Part shown: positions 10,282 to 18,969 of the stretch, piece by piece | Layout: each line of letters begins with the position of its first letter | Numbering within the stretch: position 1 is the stretch's first letter | DNA from: Endotrypanum monterogeii | Taxonomy: Eukaryota; Euglenozoa; Kinetoplastea; Trypanosomatida; Trypanosomatidae | DNA: 40,058 nucleotides | NCBI GenBank assembly: GCA_000333855.2 | Contig: CM007336.1 | Span: 579,531-619,588, forward strand | Reading direction: 5' to 3' | Translations under genes and position numbers: made by a program | Notes under the pieces: generated by a model | The model's database searches: none | What the model was told of the DNA's origin: nothing | Seen by the model: only the letters and a program-made list of their open reading frames with translations

Positions 10282-10670
10282 CACGCAGAGCACCTCCTCA
10301 AATGTGTGTGCGCGTGTGTGTGCGTGTGTCGGGGAGGCGGCGTATGTGTGTGCGCCAAAATCCGTTTGCAGCTCTCAGACAGTAAAATGAGAAAGAGGCG
10401 AAGGGAGGGGGGGAGGGGGGAGAACGAGGAAGGTATGCGGAAGGGTAACAACAATAAACGTGAGTTACAGGGCGTCGGCACGCGGGAATGCGGTAGGCGA
10501 GCGAGGGAAAGAGTTCGACAAGACTCGAGAGCCGCTGCACAGCAAAACGAAAAAGGAAAAACGACATTATCAAGTAATAACAAGTGCGATGGCCGTAGCG
10601 ATTCGGCGGTAGAGAACGAAACAGTAAAACCCGCCGGAAGTACCCACGGTACACACGACTGCATCCCAAA

Positions 10671-11440
10671 ATGACTTCCAACTCAACTCTTTACTATTGC
10701 GGAGGAGTTTGCTCCGCTGCGGTATCGACCCCCTCCCCCACCCTTATACATACAGAAAAAGGCATAACTGTTGCCCAAGTCATTGCTTGGTTCACTAGTG
10801 CTTTCCTAAAGAAGACCACAGCATCAGCAGCGCAGAGCCAGCAGGTTTCTTTCCTGCTATTATTCCCTCATGGAGGTATGTTGGCGGTATCTGAAAAAAA
10901 AAAAAAAATAGCTGCTGCATTTCGGAGTTTGATAGTGGAGCTCTTCCTCCAGTGTCCGTGAAGCTCCACATGGAGAATTAAACCGAATCGCAGTACAGGG
11001 TGCCGCACCAGCTTCCCCACTACCTCTGCAACCGTCACATGAACTCTTACACCACCCCTGTCCCTATGTTGGTGCACACCGACCCAGCAGCCACCAAAAC
11101 AACGAAGTCCAGCATCGATGCAGCTAGTCTTGGCCACCACCACCAGCAGCCCGCTCGCCATCAGCGCTACCGATCTTTGCAAGACAGCAGAAACAACTGT
11201 TGCCGCAGCCTTCCCCTTGAGCTGCGTGCATGTGCGTGTGTACTCCTCATAAGAGGTGACCCACCCCACAATACTGATGTCACCGTTTTCTTGGATGGCA
11301 TTCCAGTCATCACTTCCAGCGCTGCCTGCAGCACCAGCGCCAACACTCCGCGGCTGAGAGAGAGAGCCACCGAATTAATTCGCCGCATCAAGCAAAGGCA
11401 CGCCGCATTTGTGGGCGTTACGCGAGCAACCGCTGCATAG
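10671..11440 (+). pseudogene. possible broken reading frame opposite to the transcription unit
   Basis: An ATG at 10671 opens a frame that looks protein-like (for example ITVAQVIAWFTSAF and VSFLLLFPHGG). At a run of 15 A (10894-10908) the frame could shift into a second one. That frame has a single TAA at 10979-10981 and then runs open for about 150 codons to the stop at 11439-11441, ending in a helical RERATELIRRIKQRHAA segment. So only one shift and one stop interrupt ~770 nt. It is on the strand opposite to the surrounding genes. I recognise no family. Chance cannot be excluded. Confidence 0.2.
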
Positions 11441-12938
11441 CCATCGCTTTCGTACAAGGGGGCAGCGATCACGCTGCGACTAGGCGCTGTTTTTTTTCGG
11501 AATAACCCAGCAATGCTGCTTTGAGAAGAGCCATAGAAACATGGTCGGCAGGTCAACTCTGACAGCACTCGAGCACAGCTATGACCGAGACAATGCAGCT
11601 TCGGCCGGTACAGTACGATGAATGGGGGCAAAACCCTTTCCGCGAGGAAATACCACTCCTGACACTGCTCCAGAAGACAAAATAGTGTCCTGGAAGTTGC
11701 CGAGGTGGCCTGCGGCGTTCTTTTTTGGGTGGGCACTGGTGGACACACCTTCGACTCGACGTACGAGTCTAGCGACTTTTGTGCGTGCCAAGCTCCCTCA
11801 CGTGCATCTATCGCCCAATCGACATGCTTAGGTCGGCGCTGCACAAAATCAAGAAAAGTCTGCGTCGCTACCAAAGCGAATCGAGCGCTACACTACGTCC
11901 CCTCAGGGGGGGGGGGAGAGGGGGGGGGAGGGGCACTGAGCGTGTGAGGATATTAGTGCGCATGTGTATTTACACGCGTATGTGAACGTGATCCATTTGA
12001 GTCTGCGTCGCCTCGACCGGTAAACGGGGGAGAAAAAGTAGAGAGACCAACGAGCAAGGGTACAACAACAACAAAGGGAGGGGCGGTGAGAAGGAAGGAT
12101 AGGACGAAGAGCTCGAGCAGCAGCCAGGTTACACAAATCCATCTTGCGGGGCCTTCCGCAGGATCGGATGAGGGTAGCTGAGCACGGAAAAAAAAAATTA
12201 CAAGCCTTAGAAGCATTATCTCTGTGTTTCTCACCCCTCCAGTCACCGCGGATCTTGTCGGCATCGCGTTTCCTCGTAGGAATGGGTGCACAGACACACC
12301 GTTGGCAGTTCTCCCCCCCCCCCTCAGCAATGCGACAGCAAGAAGCGGAGAGGAGAGAGAAGACTCTCAAGATGATTTCTCTCTCGTGTAATCCTCTCTA
12401 CTTCTTCTCCTTGTCCACCTCTTGTGTCCGACACTCCTTTTGCTGTGTCGTGATGGAAGCACATGCCCTCCGCGTCCAGTCGAATAAAATAGGTCGACCA
12501 GCGGCGCTTTGGAGAAAAAAAAAGTCCGTTTTCTGAGTTTCTGATCAATCAGCGGGTGGGTACAGGATTGCTTTTTTCCGTGGTTGGCTTGCTGTGTGAG
12601 TGAGGTGGCGAGGGGTCTCCTCTGAGCGGTGCATGCACCAATCCTGTACGCACCTGTACAGCAACAAACCTCATCGAATCACAACAAGACACGGGGAGGG
12701 AAAAAAACAAAAAAAAGGTGAAGGGGAAGGGGTTCGTTGAGAGTGGGCGCTGGAACCTTTCATCGGTGTACCCGCGCGAGTGTTTGTTACACACCCAGCG
12801 TTCCCTGCAGAACTCTGCTGCGAGATACACTTGGGCCGGTTCTTACTGAAGGGCTCCCCTTCTTCCACCCACCCCTTAATCCTCTCCCTCGCTTGTTTAC
12901 ATCCGTGGCGTCAGCCCCTCCTCTCGCCCCCCCCCCTT

Positions 12939-12966
12939 ACCCTACCCTACCCTACCCTACCCTACC
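12939..12966. repeat. CCTAC pentamer array
   Basis: Five perfect CCTAC units (12941-12965) plus partial flanking units follow a C-run. The other strand reads GTAGG repeats, one base short of the telomeric hexamer, so it is telomere-like but not telomeric. Confidence 0.85.
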
Positions 12967-13389
12967 GACGATATAAAGGGGGAGGAGGGGGGAGAGGGAG
13001 AAGGAAAAGCATTGGCGAAGGAAAAAGAGAAATATACAGGGAAATCCAAGAGGTGAACTCGTGGATAGAATAAGATCGCCACAGCCACACCACAAAGTAA
13101 AGGAATTCAGTGGGGATTCACCAGAAGAGGCAGCGCGTACTAAAAGCATAATGGAAAAAAAACTAAATGTAGGGATAGCAATGAGCCGCAGCAGTGGCGA
13201 GTGCGGAGTCTGACTCCGCTCAGAGGTCACTACGGCAGAAGCACAAGACGGAGGAGAGAGTGTTGACAGCTTGAGACTTTGAGCGCCAATGCAAGAAAGG
13301 GGCCTATCCTCGTGCATGGATGCGCCAGTCCGGCTTCTCTTCTCATCGATCCCCACCCACCCCGTTCGCTTTCTTTCCACGTAGAGGCT

Positions 13390-13728
13390 CTACCTCAGCG
13401 TCAACGACGGCGAGATGCCGTCACGTGTAGATGCCAGAAGTTTCTGCTGCGTCTGCATCGAGCTTGATGTGTCGAAGAATTGCATGCAGAAGATGCAAAT
13501 CTCTTCCCGTTTGTACAGCTGCGACGGCGGTGGTAGGTGTTCGCCTCGACGCATGCTCATGCCCCACCTCTGGCGCAGTTTTAAAATAGACTTGTGCGTG
13601 ATGGCCCCCGGCAGCTGGTTCACATAAAAGATCTGGGTGCAGAGTGCGCACCTCTTGCGCTTTTGGAGACCCTGGCGCACTCGAAGATTAATCTCCTCTT
13701 GTGTTAGCACCTCCGGAGCCTTCTGCAT
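13390..13728 (-). CDS. small protein with two CxxC pairs (zinc-binding candidate)
   Basis: The protein is 112 aa with ATG at 13728. Two CxxC pairs, Cys27/Cys30 (KRCALCTQ) and Cys78/Cys81 (EEICIFCMQFF), are separated by 47 residues and embedded in similar aromatic contexts, as expected for a single zinc site built from two knuckles or for two half-sites. The N-terminal 26 residues form a basic helix. I do not recognise the family. Support for its being a real gene comes from the paired CxxC motifs, a plausible ATG, its place on the coding strand and the absence of any better frame here. It stands alone between two long intergenic stretches and would be missed by a length cut-off. Confidence 0.6.
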   Translation of the reverse strand: MQKAPEVLTQEEINLRVRQGLQKRKRCALCTQIFYVNQLPGAITHKSILKLRQRWGMSMRRGEHLPPPSQLYKREEICIFCMQFFDTSSSMQTQQKLLASTRDGISPSLTLR

Positions 13729-14628
13729 TTTGTAGTGTCACGTCAGCTTCTAGTGGAACAACTGATCTTGGGAACACCTACAAAATCTAATAAGTAAAGC
13801 TGGCAATATGGAGAGTTGAGACGCTGTCGTTGTAAGTGTATCTGAAAAGGAGGATAGGTTTCCATCACGGCATCAGCGAGCGTACCAATAAATTTGTGTG
13901 GTTATTTGTATGTGAACACGTCGTCCGCGTGTTTTTTTTTTCGTATTTTCCGCTCGGACGCGAAGCGGAGCCGAAAAAAAAAATGAAGCAGTGCAACAGA
14001 AGAAGGCAAGAAGGTAAAACAAGAGCGGCAAAGGAAAACGAGTGCCATTGAGCGGGGAACTAGAGTGAGCCATGGCTGTAGACATGCGCCTCCCCCACTG
14101 CATCGGAGGACACCCGCGGGCGAAAAGAAACTCTCCCACATCCTTTCCCTCCCACCCGATTAGGCGGGACGTGCGTAGAGAAGTAGAAAACCAAAAGATG
14201 CAACGATACTCACCCCCCTCCCCCTCTAACCAAGCTCTCTACATAGCTGTCTTTCTCGACGACATGGCGAGACAACCCTCACGCGGCATCCCCGCAAGAG
14301 CTGTGATTTGCAGCAGCACATCTTGGTACCTCTCTACTCCCTCAAAAAAAAAAAAGGGAAAGGGAAAGGGAAAGGGAAATGGGGGGGGGGGGGGCACAAA
14401 CAGGTGAACGACTGATCGTGCTACAGTTATGCTTCTTAAGTGTAGAAAATCCGTTTTATGCGTTGATACAGCACCGTCACGTCTCTGATGTGGGGCGCAC
14501 TTCCCATTTGGGCACCCTACTACCGATTGACCGGAAAGCAACAACAGGTTGAGGAGGAAAAGGCGAGCACAGCCGCAGGCGAGATCCTACCTCCTCACCA
14601 CGACCGGGAGATACGTTGCCCCTTTTCG
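13729..14628. other. intergenic region between the 112-aa gene and repeat copy 3
   Basis: No gene is visible. There are T/A homopolymers near 13931 and 13975, and a purine-rich G-tract block at 14344-14394. Confidence 0.5.
14344..14394 (+). repeat. A12 - (GGGAAA)n - G14 purine tract
   Basis: A 12-base A-run is followed by four GGGAAA units (14356-14380) and a 14-base G-run. On the plus strand this has more than four G-triplets in close succession and could form a G-quadruplex. Transcripts of the local unit would carry the C-rich complement. Confidence 0.85.
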
Positions 14629-15196
14629 CTGGACGGAATTCCTTCATGTACCCATCTACCCCAGAACCCCACACCACACCACACCACACCACTAATGACC
14701 CGGTCACAGGTGGGGTCACTGTGCGTTGCAATGCAGCGGTGCACATACGCACCATCACAGCAACGGTCGACCACAGTCGTCCCCACACGAGCAATGACTC
14801 GATGCTGTGCCAACCCACACAGGACCGCTCTCACAGGGAACGCTCCCCCACGTGACTCCTCCCTCCGCGTGGCTCCATATCCCCTAACCGAGAGACAGCG
14901 ATGACCGAGTGAGACACAGTAAAGCCACACGGAGCGCTTGCCCATCCCGCACATAGTGCACACACATCCCCCGCTGTCGCCTCACCGCCCCGACGGTGAC
15001 CCCACCCAGGAGCGGAACGCCGACATCGGTGGCAGTGAGTCGCACTGGAGCCGCTACACACCCTAGGCGACTGACCCCATCAGCGCCAGCAGCTGCACGG
15101 CATTGGCGGGGGAATAGGGAGCCGACACCGCATTCCTACGGGGCGTGGGCAGTAGACCCCTGATGCACCTCCCTCCGTACGCCGAGGCGTGTGTCC
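14629..15196 (-). repeat. SIDER-like dispersed repeat, copy 3
   Basis: It is nearly identical to copy 1. It shares with copy 4 an additional ~35 bp beyond the ACACC pentamer tract (14629-14668), which defines the 3' side of the element. On the other side it departs from copies 1 and 2 at 15196, only 126 nt past the stop codon of the TIMELESS-like gene, and lacks the block present at 527-566. Variable 5' ends with a common 3' end are typical of retroposon copies. Confidence 0.8.
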
Positions 15197-15321
15197 GAAC
15201 ACACGGGTTGTGGAAACCAAGACTGGAAGGAATACGATAGACCTAGTTACCCAGGGATCATATATATCGGCGATGCTTGGTGTGGACAAATTCGAACCAG
15301 GGGGAATAAAAAGATGAGAAG

Positions 15322-18300
15322 CTACTCCGCCTCTTCCACCACCAGAGTCTCTTCCGCTGAATCAAGGAACGAAACAGCCAGCGAAACAACCTCTGCTGAT
15401 GTGGCAGCTGAAACATTTTCGTTGATGTTGTTCTCACGTGAGGGGTGGTTGCTGCCTGCGCTGTCAAGCTTTTCCTCTCCAGCAGCGGCCACCCCAATAA
15501 CCTCATATCGCTTTCGCTTTTCATCACTGCGGCGCGTGCGATGGCGCCGCTGAGACCGTCGCTTCCCTGATTCTGGGAGAGCATCCGCGACAGGTTCGGG
15601 GCTGAGCACGATATGCTCATCGCCTTTATCATCCTCTGAAGATACTCGGTAACGAATACGCCCGCCATCATCATCATCATCATCAATGGGTGTTTCCCTC
15701 CGAGTCTTGGAATGTGACGTGGCTGGTGTGAGTGTTGTGCCGCCAACCGCTGCAGACTCATTTCGCCTCACCTCGAGAACGTCTTCATCGGGAAGCGGTT
15801 TCGCAGTGTAGCTCATCAGGTGCGGCATCCCCTTTTCCTCAACGTATGTGTAGTCGAGGGTGCTGAAGTTGAACAAAGCGCGTGCGCAACGAAGTGAAAC
15901 CTCGAACCCTAGATAGGACTGTGCGCCACCCAATATGCCATTCTCCACCTCTTTGGGAAGTTCAGTCGCTGCGCGAGCATCCTGCGCCTTGGCAAAGGAA
16001 GGGTTGAAGAAGTTGTATACAATACGATCGCACACGGCGTAAAGGGGGGCATGCGTCTTTTCGCCGTTGATCAAAACCTCCCGCATGAGGAGGAGAAACG
16101 CAACATTGAAAAAGACGCTTTCGCAGCAGTTACGCACCAAAGCCTCCATCAAAAAGGTCAGTGCGATGTTCACGTCTGCGTCATTGACGCGCCAATGGCG
16201 TAAAGTGGAGTAGAGCAGCCCGATATTTTTTGGCGACGCCAGGCGATGAAAAAAGCCGCTGACAGCCACCTCCCGCTCAGAACTAATAGTAGAGAGGACA
16301 GTTCGGCTACTTGAGGTGATGGAAGCCGGTGGCCCCTCTGAGGCAGCCCTTTCAGATGGTGATGAATTGCCACTGTTTACGAGGGCAGCTGTCTCCAGAG
16401 ACTCAAAGATCTGATTCGAAGAATCCACAGGTCGAGGTACGGTCTCAGGATTCCCAGGGTTCCCCTTGATTTGGGCACTATCTATCGAGGCTGGTGGTCT
16501 TACACCGCCGTCGCTTTCTTCGTCGTCAATCATGCTTTCCACGTCCTGCAGCATCTCATCACGCAGCTCTGCTAACATTGCAGAGTTGACGCTCTCTATG
16601 TCGTCTTGGTTATGTACACCACCCATATCCTCTGCCTCTTCTATAAAAACCGGTTTATCTCCCTTTGGCCTTTGAAGGCGTTTGGGAAGCAAAAGATTTC
16701 CCCTGTAGCTGCATTTTTCCATCAGCTGGAAAACTGAAGAAGTAAAGAGCGTAAAAACCTGCGCTTTTCGAATTGGAATTATGCGATTTGAATTCTCAGA
16801 GAGCAACCCAAAGACGGCCTTTATATTTTCTTCTCTGTAAAGCACGGAAGAGGCCAGGGCGTGAGCAGCGACCTCCACGGCAGAATCAGCAGCAATCTCG
16901 CCCTGCAGGAGTGCGTAAAGAATGAGAAGTATTTCGGCCAAATACCCTACAACTACAGTAATATCCTCGCGCCGACGAATATCTTTGCAATCCAGAAAGG
17001 AACGGAGGACGGAAAACCCCAGTTCTAAGTAGTCCAAAGAAATAATGGACGAAACACTTTGCCATTGCTGGGGAAACATTAGTATAAATGACTTCTGCTC
17101 CGATTTAAGTTGTTCAGAGATTAGCCTGGCGTAACGTAGGATACACCCGCATAGTGTCATGTAATGAAGCACATGACCCAGGTTTTGGTACATCGAGGTG
17201 TCGAGAGGCGACGTCACCTCTAGCGCTTCACCAGACCCTTTGCACCCAACAACTGCTTCATTGTGTTCTTTTGTAGCACGTTCGATGACAGTCGCAATAT
17301 CTTGCAATTTGCTGAAAACCATTGCGCTCAGAGGTTCGAAGCCGAAACTCAAAAAAGAGCTGTTTTGATGCGAAAGTTGTATTTTTGTGGTCAACGGAAG
17401 GTTACACTGTGGCGTCGTGCCTTGCAACATGCCCTTCACAAAACGACCGCGCTTACGGAAATCAATCTCTTTCATTGCCTCTAGTGGGTCTTTTCGGCGT
17501 GGCCCTAGCAAAGAAAAGACAGTACCTATTGCCTGGTCTTTTGGAGCACCACCCTGGGATGCACGAACCAAAATACCATTGGAGGTGACGGCCCCGCTGC
17601 GACTTCGGGCAACAAGCCGCCACTTATCGCTTGCTTTTTTGCAGTCGCGAAACTCTCTCTTTTTGAGAAGAGTAGAAAGTACTCGATCCGGCGACGAGTC
17701 GCTCGTGTGGCCAAGTAATGTCAATTGTACAAACTCTTCTGGAGGCAAACAGCATATTATACTCGACATTGAAGCTAGAGCAAGACAATTCCATTTCCAC
17801 AGTTGCTCGCTGCTTTCCAGAAGATTATTTACGTGCACTTGAAACTCCTCATCGAGTGCCCTTCCCATTATATTTTGTGACAATGATAGAGACGTTGAGT
17901 CATCGTCCTCCAAATCTATTTCATCGACTTCCTCCTCATGGTCGATTCCACTCGTTACTTGCATAGTTTTGGATTCCAAATCGCTGCTTTCATTCGCATT
18001 TTTGTCGTTTTCATTTTTTCCTGCTTGAGATTTAATGGAGGCATAGTTGCCGACTTCACCATTTAGGACGCCATCCACAGCTTGTATGCGGGAGTAACTT
18101 TGATTAACAACGACAAGAAAAAGCTCAACGCCTTGGTTGCGACAGAAAGCACCAATAATACGCTCCATATCCGCTGTGTATCCGTCAAGTAAGTGAGTAA
18201 TGAGAGTAAGGACAATTTCGAGAAGAACAGCATCATCACGCTGTAGCTCTCCTGCCATTCGTTTTTCTGCGATAGGAGCAACACAGTGAACTAGCAAGCC

Positions 18301-18789
18301 GAAAAAATCATCTGTGCCACAACGAATTTTTATTTTCTGCAACATATCTTTTTGGAGCACCTCGTTCGCTGAAAACCGGGGAATTGGCAACAGCATTACC
18401 GCCAAAAGTTTCAGCAGCTGCGGCAGAAGTGTGTCACTGAAGTTCATTCCATGTGCCAGAAGCAACGGAACGACTAATTTTTCGGCAACCATCATCTCGC
18501 AGATGAAAACAAATTCGGAACGATTTAGGTCGCTTCCGACAATTTGATTTTCTGCGTCATCATCTGCGTAATCTGCATCATCACAACTAGTCTCATCGTA
18601 TAACTGACGCTCCCTAAGTACTTCAATACGCTCTATCACGCGAATACGCTCACGCAAGATTCGGTTTCGAAGGAGCTTTGCAGCTGCACATGCGTCAGTT
18701 ATGCTAGCCACGGAAGGGACTCTGTTAGGAGAGATGCTCAGTGCATCCACGGCAAGAAGAATCTGTCGCTTTACAGCTTCGGTAGACAT
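15322..18789 (-). CDS. TIMELESS/Tof1/Swi1-like replication fork protection protein
   Basis: The protein is 1155 aa from the ATG at 18789. An upstream in-frame extension would be translated (TA)n repeat and is rejected. Helical N-terminal repeats fit the TIMELESS armadillo-like domain (LLPQLLKLLAVMLL, FCRNQGVELFLVVV, LALASMSSIICCL). Next comes a basic REFRDCKKASDKWRLVARSR segment ending in GILVR (~373-415), which parallels the REM...RHSRFGGSYIV region of animal TIMELESS. A second helical domain at ~836-940 (FFHRLASPKNIGLLYSTLRHW, then FFNVAFLLLMREVL) matches the C-terminal PAB-type half. The tail has a poly-Asp run (~1035) and a basic nuclear-localisation-like cluster (~1080). TIMELESS acts with TIPIN to stabilise the replisome. 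The match is by pattern, not by percent identity. As the first gene of the minus unit it borders the strand-switch region. Confidence 0.7.
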   Translation of the reverse strand: MSTEAVKRQILLAVDALSISPNRVPSVASITDACAAAKLLRNRILRERIRVIERIEVLRERQLYDETSCDDADYADDDAENQIVGSDLNRSEFVFICEMMVAEKLVVPLLLAHGMNFSDTLLPQLLKLLAVMLLPIPRFSANEVLQKDMLQKIKIRCGTDDFFGLLVHCVAPIAEKRMAGELQRDDAVLLEIVLTLITHLLDGYTADMERIIGAFCRNQGVELFLVVVNQSYSRIQAVDGVLNGEVGNYASIKSQAGKNENDKNANESSDLESKTMQVTSGIDHEEEVDEIDLEDDDSTSLSLSQNIMGRALDEEFQVHVNNLLESSEQLWKWNCLALASMSSIICCLPPEEFVQLTLLGHTSDSSPDRVLSTLLKKREFRDCKKASDKWRLVARSRSGAVTSNGILVRASQGGAPKDQAIGTVFSLLGPRRKDPLEAMKEIDFRKRGRFVKGMLQGTTPQCNLPLTTKIQLSHQNSSFLSFGFEPLSAMVFSKLQDIATVIERATKEHNEAVVGCKGSGEALEVTSPLDTSMYQNLGHVLHYMTLCGCILRYARLISEQLKSEQKSFILMFPQQWQSVSSIISLDYLELGFSVLRSFLDCKDIRRREDITVVVGYLAEILLILYALLQGEIAADSAVEVAAHALASSVLYREENIKAVFGLLSENSNRIIPIRKAQVFTLFTSSVFQLMEKCSYRGNLLLPKRLQRPKGDKPVFIEEAEDMGGVHNQDDIESVNSAMLAELRDEMLQDVESMIDDEESDGGVRPPASIDSAQIKGNPGNPETVPRPVDSSNQIFESLETAALVNSGNSSPSERAASEGPPASITSSSRTVLSTISSEREVAVSGFFHRLASPKNIGLLYSTLRHWRVNDADVNIALTFLMEALVRNCCESVFFNVAFLLLMREVLINGEKTHAPLYAVCDRIVYNFFNPSFAKAQDARAATELPKEVENGILGGAQSYLGFEVSLRCARALFNFSTLDYTYVEEKGMPHLMSYTAKPLPDEDVLEVRRNESAAVGGTTLTPATSHSKTRRETPIDDDDDDGGRIRYRVSSEDDKGDEHIVLSPEPVADALPESGKRRSQRRHRTRRSDEKRKRYEVIGVAAAGEEKLDSAGSNHPSRENNINENVSAATSAEVVSLAVSFLDSAEETLVVEEAE

Positions 18790-18796
18790 GACTTCA

Positions 18797-18872
18797 TGTA
18801 TATAAATAACTATGTATATATATGAATATAAATTTAATTTGAATATATACACATATATATACATATATACAC

Positions 18873-18903
<31 letters not shown>

Positions 18904-18907
18904 ATAC

Positions 18908-18948
<41 letters not shown>
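18797..18948. repeat. (TA)n-rich tract in the 5'UTR of the TIMELESS-like gene
   Basis: The longest pure TA stretches are 18909-18945 and 18872-18890, interspersed with TATG and TACA variants. It lies between the candidate splice acceptor (18966-18967) and the ATG (18789), so it would be part of the mature 5'UTR. Confidence 0.85.
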
Positions 18949-18950
<2 letters not shown>

Positions 18951-18965
18951 AATTATTAGTTTCTT

Positions 18966-18967
18966 CT
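18966..18967 (-). promoter_or_regulatory. candidate spliced-leader acceptor (AG)
   Basis: On the minus strand a pyrimidine-rich stretch (about 19008-18972) is followed by AG here, leaving a ~177-nt 5'UTR before the ATG at 18789. Confidence 0.45.
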
Positions 18968-18969
18968 AT

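Larger units (their letters stand above)
10282..13389. other. 3.1 kb gene-poor interval
   Basis: This is unusually long for a gap between co-oriented genes. It contains GT/GC-rich alternating sequence (10297-10345), a purine-rich block (10383-10440), a possible broken plus-strand frame (10671-11440), G-runs near 11908-11934 and a CCTAC pentamer array (12939-12966). A 235-codon minus-strand frame at 11167-11874 begins with TTG and has no ATG until near its C-terminal third, so it is not annotated. Most of the interval is probably the 3'UTR of the 112-aa gene plus the 5' flank of the gene at 8560-10281. Confidence 0.5.

Noticed and set aside
10282..10293. Four-codon upstream start (GTG) of the helical-repeat gene
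   Set aside because: GTG is not an initiation codon expected in a nuclear eukaryotic gene; the ATG at 10281 is used instead.
11167..11874. 235-codon open frame on the minus strand
   Set aside because: It begins with TTG and has no ATG until far into the frame. No domain is recognisable, and it overlaps open stretches in other frames.
12939..12966. True telomere
   Set aside because: The unit is a pentamer, only five or so copies long, and coding sequence continues on both sides.
14595..14963. Conserved frame shared by the repeat copies (starts MCTMCGMGKRSV in one sense)
   Set aside because: It is open in some copies and interrupted in others, and frames on both strands are equally shared. 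No reverse transcriptase or other retroposon domain is visible.
15280..15310. TTCGAA-containing stretch resembling a tRNA T-arm
   Set aside because: The flanking bases do not form the T stem and no D or anticodon arms can be drawn. It overlaps the end of the repeat-gene spacer.
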